DNA of 64,000 bases from Erythrocercus mccallii. Its lineage: Eukaryota; Chordata; Aves; Passeriformes; Dicruridae. This document shows positions 1 to 12,730 of this stretch, in pieces; the first letter of the stretch is position 1; every line of letters begins with the position of its first letter. A program made the translations under genes and the position numbers. The DNA lies in contig VZRG01000886.1 in the NCBI GenBank assembly GCA_013397435.1, forward strand, positions 83,377 to 147,376. Reading direction: 5' to 3'. The notes under the pieces are model-generated. The model did not search any database, had not been told where the DNA came from, and saw nothing but the letters and a program-made list of their open reading frames with translations.

Positions 1-3000
1 TTTAAGGCTTTTTTTCCATAAGTGACAGATGTTATGAATAATAATCCATAAAATCCTCTGAATTCTAAAAATGTGTATTACATAAAACTTTCATTTACAT
101 CTTTCATAGTGCTCAAACATATTGAACAGCGATAGTAAAACACTACTAGCAAACCATTATAATTAACTGAAATAAAATTTGATATTTTAAAAAACGTTTA
201 AAAGGATGATACTTCCCCTTGTAGATCTCTTTACAACCCTTTATGTAAACTAAACAAATGTAGCTACCTACTGAATCACTGCAATTTCTGTTTCACAAAC
301 TGAAGTGTATGTAAATATCTGTGAAAAAAAGAGCAACATATGCCCTTTAATGTGCTGGGGAATTTAATAGTTTCACCTTAAGAAAAAGAGACTCAGTAAA
401 AATGACCTTATCCTTTTTATCGTTAGATATCTTGGGGGAAGAAAATGAAACAACACAAATAAAATACGGTTTAGTGGAAAACTAAACATCTTTAAAAATA
501 TTGTCCCAATAGATCTTAGTTTACAGTGGATCAGTAGTGCTTAAGGATGAAGACAAGAGCAAGCTATAAACTGCTTCAATAAAAGTCAATTAACCCCTGC
601 TTGCTGCTGCAGCCCCTGTGCCAAGTGTGCAATGTGCACCAGCACCGTGTAACTCCAAGTATTAAGCAGTTAAATGAACACTGCCAGGATAATTACCCAC
701 TGAGACAATAACAGTCACTAATGCATATGCAGAACCAAATCTTGTGCTGGTTTGTGACTTTCAAAAACATGATGTATAGTACAACAGAAGCTGTTTTCCA
801 GTCATCTCCTGCTAACATCCACAAGCTGGGAGACCTCTGGAAAGATATAAATCAAGCCTTTTTTAGGTTAGGATATTGTAGATGAATGATGGACACTTCT
901 TCCCTTAAATTAACCCAGCTCAGTGAAGAAAACCAAACTTAAGGAGCCAGAGATGACTAGGAAATATTTTCCTTGGTAGAATTTTAATGTGAAGGTATCA
1001 CTTCTCTTCATTAAAGTTAGTGAACTGGAATGCACTGCAAGAAAGCTAATGGTTTCAGTAAGTGTTTTTGAAATGCTAACTTTTGTTTAAAGATCAGCCA
1101 AGTAGCATAAAATGCTTTACTACACAGCAATTAATTTTAGGTGTGTATCACTTCCCACAGTAATTCTACACCTCACATTTGCAAAATGTGTTTTCAGAAA
1201 GTCATGGCTCTGCCAAACCTGATCCTGACATAGATTTTACTTCATGAAACTCCCACAAAAACCCAAGCTATGATGGCACTATATCCTTTCAGTCACAAAT
1301 AAATTATCCCCTCTTCTAGACACAATACAGCACTGATTTAATTTTCTACAGCAGTACTATACAATTGAAAGTGGAAATAAGTAAGTCTACAGGATGAATT
1401 GGTTCAGACAGAATTGCATTACATAGCCATCTGATCAGGGTTTAAGAGCTGATTTATTGCCATGCGTTGTCTACACATAGCACCTAGTCTGGAATATGTT
1501 AAAAACTCAGGGAATTCCCTACCTGTAGTTTTGAGTACCTTAAATTTGCATTCCATCTAATTTTAACCACTTTCATCTATAAAGTACTCTCTGATATCAT
1601 CTGGGTATTGGTAGAGTGCTACTTGCTGAGTCACTCATTTTCCTATTCATCAGACTCCTTGATTTCCATTTGCATTTTCATCTGTGCCCTCTCCATTGTC
1701 TTCTCTGATCAGTCCTGAATTTGGTAATATACATAAATGATATGCTATTGTGTAAGTTATCTATAGTCTGAATCTAACCTCTTATCATGCCTGAAAGAGT
1801 CTATATGGAGACAACAGAACAAATTTAAGTATTTGCTTTAATGTTTTGAAACTCCAATTCTTCTTTACTAAAGGCTGATGAAAATTCATCACTGATGCCT
1901 GAAAATGAAATGCACAGTCATTAAGTTGTGATCATACTGGAAGCACCACAGCACCCAGAGACTGTGCAACTAAATATATACAGCAGAGCAAACAGACAAG
2001 GAGGCTGCAATTAAATGAGGTTAATATTATGTTGGCTCTTGCTAATTTAATGCTCACTACAGCAACAAATACAAGACTCTCTTGCCTCTGCTCCCTCGCT
2101 GTTGAGATAGACAAGTCTCAATTCTCAGAATACACAAGAATAGTTTGTGACTCACTAAGGAAAAGTGAATGTGAATGAATTAATCTGGTGGGTATTTTAC
2201 CTACAGAACTCAAATACCACACTCTTCCCTTGGATGTTTCAACCTGACCCCCGTTTAGATCAATGGCACTTTATGTGTTTCCTACTTAGATCAATGACAC
2301 CACATAAATGTGGCAGAAGGAATCAATTTCTTGGCACTTCTACATGTATTTCACAGAGTTAATGAAACATTACATAAAAGCAAGCTACATTCTGAAACAA
2401 AGAGGTAACAATTTGGAGCACTTTCACTAAAAATCACAGATTTATCCTTCAAATTTATCCTGTACCAAGCACAATAAAGTCTTTTCCCAGACTCAACTCC
2501 TGGTCCTTGCGATCCTTTCTTTGGAGTCTATTCCAAATTTATTCACTGCTCATCCTTAATGGATTAATTAATGTGCCCATCAGTATTTAGAACCACTACT
2601 TTTTTTTTCTGATGCAGATACACCTCTCTGTAGTTTCATCTTATACCAGAAAATTCTGCCTGTTGCAGAATTAGACGGCAGGTTGAGAATTCCTTTTTCT
2701 TGACCTCACTTAGGATTAATTTGACCCAAAGAATTCAAAAGTACTGGTGAAGACTGTGAAGGTGTTAATAAATCCAGTACAGTAAACTCTGACATGGAAG
2801 ATTAGCTTTTGTCTCAGCCTAAATGTAGAGGCTGAAATGTTGCTCTGGGTAATGCTTGCACAGACCTCAGAAGGGAATAAGGTTGTAATTAAAAGCAGCA
2901 CGTGACCTCTGCAAGCAATAACAGCAGAAGCAGATTTCTGCTTCTAGTAAGATTGAGGTAGGAACAAAAAATAAAGGAAAAATATTTTTAAAAGATCTTG

Positions 3001-4920
3001 TATAATCCTTTTATTTTATTTTCAGAAGAAATGAGGCAGAATATATGTCTGGAGGATGGAGAATTTTAACCACGCAATTTCTCTTGCGTAGAGATTTCTG
3101 GTGAAAACTTGGAAGATGCTTTTGCATAATCTTTGGCAGATGATTAGAAATATAAGGCCTGGTATTCAAGACAGTCTTAAGAAAGTAATCCTTTCAGCCA
3201 GACTCAAATTTTTACACACCTTTGCCTTTAGGACACACTGTCAGGATTAGGTCAGGAAAGAATCACTATAGAAACTTCTAAGTTCTTCCTGAGTGATGTA
3301 CAGTGTATCTCCATCTTCTCTAGACTTCTCCACTAAACCTGGCATTCAGCACAAACCAGGAAAACCTCATCACATCCTGGCTCGTGCTTCCTGCTCCCTG
3401 GCACCCAAGCCATGGCACCCCAGCTCACTGCCAAGGCTGTGACTGTTCCTCCTGGGACTGCACAGGCAGCAGAGGGAACTTTCTGGAGTAATGGGAAGTT
3501 CCGGCCCCGCTGCAGACAGGGCAGGAGTTTGGCTCAGGTCACAGCCACCTGCTAGAGGAGAGAAGGTAGCTCAGTACAGAGCTGAGCAGAGACAAAATGG
3601 CAGGGCAGGCAAAGAAAGCAAGAAAGATACATAATGAAAACACCATGTAAAAAAATGCATCACATAATTTGGAAATTATAGTAATATTAAATGACGTGGG
3701 AATAAAACCCAAGAATCTGATAAAACATAAGCATTAAAAAGAAGAAATTTACTGTTTCCATGTTTTGTTTCTTATTTGCTGTATCTAATGTCTTTCCTTA
3801 TAGAGTTTACATTCTTGTTCATGCTGGCTGTACAAAGTGCTGCATTCTGCCAGGCACTCTGTTAGGCTTCTATGAGAGATTAGTAAATCTAAAAATATGA
3901 GGAAACAGGATAAAGAAACAAACTCTTCCCTGTTTTTTGTACTACAGTCTTTTCCCCTTAGGCTAGAAACTTTCCTCTATGTCCTGTATTTGGGGACAAC
4001 AACCATAAAGTAAAGATTTATTGGATCAAAATCTAATTTGGTACAAGTAATACTAGATGGTTTTTCAAAAAGTGAATAATTTTCTTAATTGCCAGTGTGT
4101 TTCAGGGCACAAACTGGATTTCCAATGGAAATTTTTTAAGGACTTCAAAGACTAATGAATTCTTTGCTTACTCTTCAGAATATCTGAAGTCAAAAAGTAG
4201 ACAAAAGAATTCAGCTATTGGCATCAGTGCTAACAACCATAATCATGACATATTTCTCCCATGAGATATATGAAGAGTACCAAGAAAAATGTATTCTCTA
4301 TAGCACAGTGGGATGACCAAGCATAATTAGCAAAGGACTGTATGGACTTAGTTCCATTTAATGTTTAATAAATCTTACCTTCAAAATATTCATCTGGTAG
4401 CTGTGCCCAAAAGATGCTGCTAGCTGCAATTTTGGAAATTCTTTTCCTTAGGTGCCGTTTCTGAAAAGAATAACCTCTTTGCTACTGAGGTTTCAGTGCT
4501 GAGGTTGTGATGCTTAGAGAAGGATTTGTACCAGCACTACAATTGCTAAGGTTGCAGTGTCTGCTGGGACTTTACTGAAAGCTTGTAAATTGTTTAGAAC
4601 ACTGTTCTGTGAGAATTCAGATGTGTCTGTGGAAATTTTAGGAAATTATCTGGATCAGATTAAACCCAAGGGAGTCAGCTGAGTTAAGCAATGCTTTTCC
4701 ACAGAAACCCCAAACCTTTCCTAAACCAGGTAAATTAATTTTGTTATAATCAAGGAAACCTGACAGTAATGATAGAGAGGATCACACAAGCACCCATCCA
4801 TAGGTTTCCAGGGGTAGGGAGAAATGTTACTGGTAGTAGGATCCACACTTTCCAGATATCTGGAATGCAGATTAATGGTGTTGATTAACACACATGTATC
4901 AATAGCAAATAGAAAACTGT
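1..4920. other. Unique AT-rich non-coding DNA
   Basis: No repeat family, RNA gene or credible exon is recognisable here. Open frames do not exceed about 65 codons and have no familiar protein signature. The base composition is AT-rich except for a patch at about 3370-3560 that is clearly richer in G and C but carries few CpG dinucleotides. That patch has no open frame of note and no repeat tail, so it may be an eroded repeat or ordinary compositional variation. Confidence 0.6.
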
Positions 4921-4956
4921 TTCCAGCAGCCAGCTAAAGGGAGGAAAATTGATGAC

Positions 4957-5002
4957 AAGGTGGTGAAGGTGGTGTGAAGGACAAAGGTGGTGAAGGACAA
5001 AG
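4957..5002 (+). repeat. Short imperfect minisatellite (GGTGGTGAAGG type)
   Basis: The segment is built from degenerate copies of AAGGTGGTGAAGGACAAAG: a short unit AAGGTGGTG repeats, then a longer copy with GGACAAA appears twice in imperfect form. It is purine-rich on the plus strand and ends abruptly on both sides. It looks like local replication slippage. Confidence 0.6.
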
Positions 5003-8000
5003 TGAACCTGAGTCATCCCCGACACCATATATGGACGTGTTCCACTGAGACTCTCATAAGATTTTTCTGCACTTTTCTCCTTGAGATATCCTATAGGCTG
5101 ATTGTTGAATATGCCCCCAACTGTCAATGGAGAGCTGCATTTTTAAAGCATAGGAAAATGGTTTTTCAGCCTCTCATCAGCTGTTTTGTCCCATTGATTT
5201 TTTCTTGATTCAAGGGGAATGTATTCACAGGATCAAAGCAAATTATTAGTTTTGTAAAATCTCTCAGATAGCCAAATTAAAATCCAGTTGGGAGGAGTAG
5301 TAAAACAATTCCGTGTCAGCAAGTAATTCAGATTCCAATTTTACAAACATGTTCTCTTGTTTTATTCACTTTTGTTTTTCTTTTTTTTTTTTTATTTCAA
5401 ACAAAAATGCTCCTTCAGTGTTATGAATTTGGGAATAATTTGAAACACTCAGGTTAGGTCAAAGCATCTACTGGGAATGCCTTGCATGCTTACTTTTTCC
5501 AATCTTTACATAAATAAATTCACATAAAGTCTGAGAAAAATTGTTAGGTCAACTTTATTTCTGTAGATTTAACTGTTTCTACAATTCTGCTACATGTTTC
5601 TACAGCTGCCATTTTTAGATTTTCTCTTCCCAAAAGGGCAAATTGTATCAACCATTTGGTTTGAGCTGCACAAGTTTAAGAACTACAAAACCAGGAACAG
5701 TTCCCAGCATGCTGGAGAGCCAGTGGCAAAAGCAGCCAACCTATGACTATTTGATAGCCAGTGGAGTGATGAAAGCAGCATTTCCAGAACACAAAACTTT
5801 CTAAACAGGGGTTACTTAGTATTTCCCAATATTAAACTAGATCTGATTAATACAGGAGAGAAAAAAAACAAGATCCTATCTCTTCATTTTTATGTAAAAG
5901 CAGAATCTATCTGCATGGGAATATAAGACAAAACATTTTTTCCTGGTTGATCAGAATGGAGAAAAGTAACAAAGTCATTGCTTAATTATGGAGCAAAACT
6001 ATTTAATGAAATAGCTAGGAAACAGAAAATTTAATACTAGCACATATAAACACTGCTCAAAACAGTGATTCAGAAAAGATTTTTCAGGACTATGAAAATG
6101 AGTTGCAATAGGGAGTCATCTTTCTGAGAAGATCCCAGAGAGCCTCAACACTGCACCAGGAACTCAGTCGTGTAAAAACCTTTGACTCTGCACCCTGGTA
6201 CAAATGTCACTCCTAGAGAAGCCTGTATGGAATTACATATGAAAAGAAAATACAAATGGCATTTTGTTGCACTCATTTGGGGATAAACTCTGAGAAACCA
6301 AAGATGAAGTGATAGGTTTGTAAGACACCTTTTCCCTCCGTATATTTTTGTGAACTGTGGGACCCATCCTTTGTGTAAGTGGAAATTAGACTGTGTTCCC
6401 CTGTAATGAGAACTGTGTTCAGGGGAAAAACCAATGCATCTTTTTGTGAGGAAGCCCTGTGTCAGCCTGATCTTATGTCTCCCCAGTTCAATAGAAATGA
6501 TGAAGGTACCGTGCCATGGATTAGCCAGGGCCAGCTAGCACACAAGTCTGGTTCTGTGACATGAGGGAAAGGGAAACCTTTTTACTGAATAACAGTTTGG
6601 AAGAAAAATCTGCAAGAATCTTTAACCTCACTGAGTTCTATTTCCTGCCTGTCTTCTCTCCCTTTCATCATTTATACGTCCCTTCAAAGCAAGGCTTACA
6701 GGCTCTGTTTGAGTAATGCTTATTATAGCCTGATGAAGTTGCTTTGTAAAGTGAGATAAAAAGGAGAGAATAGCAGAGGTAACTGAGATGGCTAGATAGG
6801 CAATTATTTCTATTCATATGACTAATCTTGCACAGTAAGTAATCATCAAAAACCACCATTTACCTAAATTATCTGAACCAATTAGCAACATGGATATTTA
6901 CTTAAACTAATCTAGCAGAAAGCTTACCCCTGAAAGAAAATAGGAAAGATATGCTTTATATACTGTCCTCAGATATATCCAGTATTTACATTATGTAGCC
7001 ACTCTCCAGGGAAAATCCAATCTTTAGAAGCTATCTCTATAAAACTAGCAGGTTTTAATGTTACCCTTCCCTTGGGCCAGTCCCTGGATTAGCACTGGAT
7101 TCTGTAGCTTCAAAGACTAAAGAGCTGACAGAATCATCTTTAACATCATCTTCCTCTACATCTGTATTCATTAAGAAGTTCTACACCTTGCAGATCTCTG
7201 TTTTCACCCATCCAGAATAGTTAGAGGCATAGAAATAATCTGATAAAGTATAATTTTATTTCTTACTAGTACATAAAATTTTATGGGCAGCCTATAATAA
7301 CACACCTAATAAAATCTACCATAACAAATGACAAGATCATACAACATTATAGGTGACCAAAGGCAAGAACCAATAATTTGCTCTTCAGTCATTTGGTATG
7401 TCTATTTTATCAGCGTGGCCATGCTAAGTACTTCAAGAATGCTTTATTCAGACATGCACTAAGAAGTTCTGACTGTTTTTTCACAAAGATGATACAAGCC
7501 ATTAATTTCACATAGCTGTTTATTTTACTGTCTAGAACAAGTCATGAAGAAAGACGTTTATCTGATCCCATGCACCTTGTTCTTGCTACTCTGCACAGCC
7601 ACCTGCAAGAATACAGAGGATGAAAGAGGGAATCCAGAACAAAGACGTATTTTCAAGAACCTACAGGCCTGAGAGCTGGACAGAGAGAGGCAGAGACAGT
7701 AGTTTATTGTGTTCCACCACCTTACTGGGAGTCCTGCTACCACTTGGCACTGGGGTCACCTTTAACAGCCCCATGGGCTGTTCATGAGCTGTACAAGACT
7801 TGGAAATCCCAATACTGCCCCTCTGGCTTTTTTAATTTTCTAAAGCATTTAATCAGTGAAAATTTGAATGGAATGCTGATTCCCTGACAAGAAGCCTAAA
7901 TTAGGGGTTTTTTTCCAGTGGGTAAGGTTTATTCAACACAGCCCTCTAGATTTTGTTATAAATATTACAAAACCCAATATGATCCTTGCAATACTGAGTT

Positions 8001-9610
8001 CTAGACTAAGGATAAGTTACAGTGATGTCATTTCCTGTCTCAGAATTAATTTACTTTTATTTCTAACATTAGCATTTGTATTTATATGTGTTTTCATTTT
8101 GTAGAAGCTTTTGCAGAAAAAGTACAGAAGTTCTTTTTTAAGTCAAGATCTATATTAAGATCTCTTAATACATCTTTTTTTGGTTCTCTCAATATCAAAA
8201 TATTTAAGATGCTTATTCATGGTCTGATTTTCCATCCCTATATTTAACTGGCAGAATCACAGTTGCTGCATTAACCCAGAATCATGTGAACTGGCTCATA
8301 AAAATGGATGGCGTGATCATATCTGGAATTTACACAGGACCCTATTCAATAAAGCATATTCTGCCCTTACTGTAATATCATCCTCCAGAGCTTTAAAGTC
8401 TTTCAAGTGGAATAAAGATGTTGCTATAATGACAGTGAATGTAATGAGATTAAATGTAGTTGGGAGTCAAGGTAAATGGCCTTACATCAGAAAGAATGTA
8501 GTAACACAGATCCTTATAATGAAGACAAAGGATATTACCAGCACATTTTTGCTACATTTCTTTGGCAAAGCAAGGCCACAGCAGGACATGCTATGTAATA
8601 TGAATTCTGTGTTCCTTTCAGTATTTTACATTTAATAAAACCTGCATGCTTTTAGACATAAAGGAATAACTGAACAGAAGTATCTTCAATAAGCATCGAG
8701 ATCTCTGTTAGCAATGGTAATATCACTAAGAAAACCTGTCAATCTGTTTTATTTAGGAATTAAAAGGACTTGATATATGAAATTGCTTTAGAATTGGGAT
8801 GATTTTTTGCTGTTAAATCAAAATAATCACAGGGGAGAATTCAAGGCCCATTCTGAGTCTGTCCAACAAAGAACATGCACACAGGTTTGCCCTAAGCTTG
8901 CACATTATTATGCAGACCTTTATTCCAATAGTAAAGCCCAACTGGCTCTGGAATTTACTTTGATTCTATTACTTTTAACATTTCTGAAAGAATTTATTAA
9001 TAATTTCCCCCCATTTAACTTGAGATTCTACCTTTCAATACATGAAATTAAAAGAGATGCTCAGGAGTCTTATTTATCACAGAGGTCAGCAAGGTCACAG
9101 ACTGTTATCAAGCAACTAGGGATCTTTGAAATAATATTAGCTTTAATGTTAGCAATGTCTGTCTTAAAGTGCTAACCTACACTGGGAAATAAGCAATAAA
9201 ATATGACAATACAGGATTCTGAGAGGTAAGATTATTTCTAGCTATAGAAAGTCACATACCAGTGGTTTGTCACAACAATACTCCTCAAGGAAACATTGAC
9301 ACGTAAGTTAGTAAACAGAACTTTCACAGAAATTTTTGAGTGGTTGTTTTGCTCTAGTTATTTATTTAATCAATTAAAATCAAGAGTTGCTGAAGATGAG
9401 CTTTTTCAAAAAAAGTAAATGGATTTAAAAGAGAATTTGACATCAATATCCCCTGATTAGCTTTAAAAACATCAACCCTAAAATCATAAAGGCCCACATT
9501 TCTTAAAGCCTCAGATTCAATACGTTCCCTAGAAATGCACCAATGGTGGTAAATGGAAATTAGCTCTCCCTGCCCATGAGTAGCTACCTAGCTCTGTAGG
9601 TTTTTATATG
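5003..9610. other. Unique AT-rich non-coding DNA
   Basis: The stretch has no recognisable transposon or exon. It contains a 13-T run at 5381-5393 and a small perfect inverted repeat, AACAGCCC / GGGCTGTT, at 7764-7782 with a 3-base loop. One open frame of 122 codons runs at 8807-9175 (+) and includes a leucine-rich hydrophobic segment near its middle. I recognise no family in it, see no promoter or splice context, and treat it as chance. Confidence 0.6.
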
Positions 9611-9611
9611 T

Positions 9612-9731
9612 GTGATCCCCAAGGGATTCACACAGCAAAATCCCTAGGGATAGAAGGTGGATTGCTGGGAATCCACCTTAATCAGTTCTGCAATTTATGT
9701 GCCTAAATATCCTTTCAATCCACCTGATTAG
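9612..9731. repeat. Cluster of overlapping inverted repeats
   Basis: Several short perfect inverted repeats overlap within 120 bp. AGGGATT (9622-9628) pairs with AATCCCT (9639-9645). TCCCTAGGGA (9641-9650) is self-palindromic. AAGGTGGATT (9654-9663) pairs with AATCCACCTT (9670-9679). AGGTGGATTG (9655-9664) can instead pair with CAATCCACCT (9716-9725). TAATCAG (9679-9685) pairs with CTGATTA (9724-9730). I do not recognise a transposon family. It could be a decayed foldback element, a structured transcript segment or a chance cluster. Confidence 0.5.
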
Positions 9732-11730
9732 AAAGCAAGTTTTTGGGTAGACTTCTCTTACTCAGCTGAAATAAAAATGGAAACAGCAATATCAACATAA
9801 GCAAAGTGCACAGTGGAACATGTGCACTGCATGACAGGCATTTATTTAGGAGCAGCTTTCTAAATTAGCAATATGCTAATGTTTATGATTTTTTCAGACG
9901 ACCATAATTACTACCAAAAAATAATTTGATTGTGAAAGGGAAGCAATAAAAAAGAGTTTAGCCTTAACAGATTATAGTCTCCTACTGCTGCTGTGAGCAT
10001 GGAGGAGCATGAAAGGAAAGCTCAGGTACTGCACAGGGTAGAGTCACCAACACCAACTAAACAAACTGCTTGAAAGTCCTGATCCTCATGTCATCTTTGG
10101 TTAGCAAAGAAAAGAAACCAGCTCAAACTCTTCCACATTTCTGTCTTTTTGATTTCACCTTCTGCCAGGCAGCTTGGAAGGTTTCTGTCTTTTGAGATGT
10201 TGCAAGATGCCACATGAATTTGTTCTACCTGTCCAGACAGAGCTATAGGTCTGTAGGTCATTATGGACTGCACCAGCAACAGAATGAAGGGCAATTCACC
10301 TCAGTAATCACCCAGCAAATCCTTCTCTGAATCTCAGCAGAGCTTGCAATTCACACAGCTTTATTTGGCCCTGCCTGCTATTGAAGTTTTGCTAATTCTA
10401 ACAAAAGCCAAGCTTATTCTGTCTTCTCAGGATTGACATCACTTTCTTAAGGTTAACAAACTGTAACTCTGTTTAATTTTCAGTGGAGCTGCCTTATTAC
10501 AGGATTTGTGGTATCAGACTAAACAGGCTTTGTTGCATTGGTGGTTTTTTTCTATGAAATGAGACCTCTGAAGGTAACTCAGCATGGCTAATGAAACCAA
10601 AACCAAGGCATTTTGAGAGGAAAAGGGTAAGACAAGTGTTAAAGCTCAAGAATGTGGACAGAACCATCAGCATTTCGTATGTGGCTAAGAAACCCTAAAC
10701 AATGTCCTGTTCAAATACTTTATCTAAATATTGTCAACACATGAAAACCTCAGCAAAAACAAGTTTGATTTTGTAGCAGCACAGGAGTCCTGAAGCCCCT
10801 GTACACAAATCATTGAGTGTGAAATCAACCCGCAAAGCCCAAGTTCTCTGTGTTACTTGAGTCTTCACCAAAACTTGCCCCTGCAGAGACCCTCCTCTGT
10901 TGAGATTTTATTGTGATCAAAGCAAATGGAAAGAAATGAGATTTAAAAAGCCTGACCTACTTGCAATCCATATTCAAGTGACGTGAAGTACTACAATATT
11001 ATGGAGCCTGAAGAGGATTTTTGCAGCAGTGTTTATATCATCTTCTATAGAGAGCCCTTACTGTTTGCAGTCTTTCATAATAAATGTTATAATTTGAAGC
11101 TGTTAATAAGTGTAGGTAAGTGTTAATAATGAAAGAACAGCACAATTTAGGAATTCAAAGATATAGTCAGGGTACTATATATACAAGAAGCTCTGTACTA
11201 AATATTCAGGTGATGACAGCATGGGAAGGAAATTCTGCCTATCTTTAAAATTACAGCTAAAAAACTGAGTACAGCTGTAGCAATAAAATGTTGTTTCTTG
11301 AGAAGTGAGGAACTGAGGGATACACCTCTTACTTGTTGGAAAAATCAAACTTTGTAGGAATTCTTTGGAGGTGAAAACACTTTAGCTCAAAACTAAGTGC
11401 AGGATTTCCTCTGCAGCTTGCCTTTCTCTCCATATGGCTCTTGTCACTCCTCCCAGAAAACTCTTCAGAAATTTAATTTAGCAATATAAACACTGGGAAG
11501 GTCAGAAGAGAGGTAGATTCTGGAGTATCTTTATTTCTAACTTTTGATTGTTTCTCAGAATCCATGGCACTAATGATCAAATAAAAATGAAGATTATATT
11601 ATACAAAAAGAGAGGTTGGAAGTGACTTTATTTGTATCACTAGTGTTTGCATCTAAGAAGATTTCAGCAAACAGAGCCTATTATTGCTCTGTTCCAACTG
11701 ATTAAATGCTTAGAAACCCTGGCATGTTTT
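9732..11730. other. Unique AT-rich non-coding DNA
   Basis: I see no repeat family or exon. An 8-bp perfect inverted repeat, AGTGCACA / TGTGCACT, lies at 9805-9828 with an 8-base loop; the arms contain the alternating purine-pyrimidine core GTGCAC. At about 11616 the bases AGGTTGGAAGTGAC resemble a CR1 terminus, but the similarity stops there. Confidence 0.55.
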
Positions 11731-11808
11731 TCTATTTTGCAAGTAGGAAACAGAGGCAATATTTTATGCCATAAAAAAATAAGATTCAGAAAGCTAAATC
11801 TGAGCCTT
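11731..11808 (-). repeat. Possible MIR-type SINE remnant (antisense)
   Basis: CTATTTTGCAAGTAGGAAAC followed by AGAGGCA resembles the reverse complement of the MIR core tail, which reads ATTTTACAGATGAGGAAAC then TGAGGCA. After about 28 unmatched bases, CAGAAAGCTAAAT resembles the next MIR block (CAGAGAGGTTAAGT). MIRs are ancient tRNA-derived SINEs, shared across amniotes but scarce in birds. The match is by eye, gapped and degenerate, so chance similarity cannot be excluded. Confidence 0.35.
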
Positions 11809-12668
11809 ATTGGGAAACCAGCATGTGGAATAAAAATTGCAAGTAGTCATCAGTTGTGTTTTATAATGACTTTAGGGAAAAATTTTTTAAAAGAAGAGAA
11901 AGAGAGAGAGGGATTCAGTACCTCCTGTGTTGCTTGACGCAAGTCTAGATTGAAGTGACTCATTTGTGTGTTTTCTTTCTTTTGAACCTGGTGAGTGTTT
12001 TTCCCATCTCTGTTCTCACAATCATCCCTACTATCTCCACTTTACTGGAAGATGTACATTTAGAAATCCATAATTTTACCTTTTTTTTTTTCAGTGCTGT
12101 GGTAATTATCATAAAATAAGCAAGAAAAGTACTAAGAAGCCTCTCTTCTTTCACATACAAAGAGGAAAGCTTCTTGTAGGAAGATCTCACACTGACCCTG
12201 GCAAGGCTTCAGTAAGCAAAGCTCAAGGAGGACACAAGCAGGTCGGGAAGTTGTCTGTTGAGTAAAAGATTAGGATAATTTTTAAGAATTCAATAAATTT
12301 CAGAAACACTGGTTCAAGTTTGCTTATATATTTTCCCCTTACCTTTACATAAACTAAAATTATAAATAGACAGGATAAACATCTATGGAAACAGGTAACT
12401 AATATGGCATGGTGGTGTTCTTGTGGCAGCAAGGGAAGTGTTCAGTAAGATACAGCTACAAAACAGCCTCAGTCTTCTGAAGGCTGGTTCTTTCCAGCAT
12501 GCTCTGAACATCAGAGCAGGTGAGAACCACAAAGTGTTCAGCAGGATAAAGCACTCTCAGGAAATACCTCAGCAAGGGTCAAAGGAATCTTCATAATACT
12601 CATGAAAATGAAATGGGGATTTGCAGATCTCACTCTGAACATTTCAATTCCTTCAGCTCTGTTGGATT

Positions 12669-12730
12669 CCATCTAAGGAGCAATTTGACTTTGACTTTCC
12701 TATGGGCAAGTTAGTCACTGACATGCTCTT
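12669..12730 (+). repeat. Possible MIR-type SINE remnant (sense)
   Basis: CCATCTAAGGAGCAATTTGA continues into CTTTG, then after a short insertion GGGCAAGTTAGTCACT and TGCTC. This follows the order of the MIR core: CCACTTACTAGC, TGTGACCTTG, GGGCAAGTTACTTAACC, TGCCTC. The 11-base stretch GGGCAAGTTAG is the strongest part. It lies about 900 bp from the 11731-11808 candidate and in the opposite orientation, so the two are separate copies if both are real. Other parts of the alignment are poor. Confidence 0.35.

Noticed and set aside
3890..3925. ATATGAGGAAACAGG as an MIR remnant
   Set aside because: A single short block in purine-rich sequence is not enough.
11608..11640. AGGTTGGAAGTGAC as an antisense CR1 start
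   Set aside because: The neighbouring bases do not follow any CR1 order.
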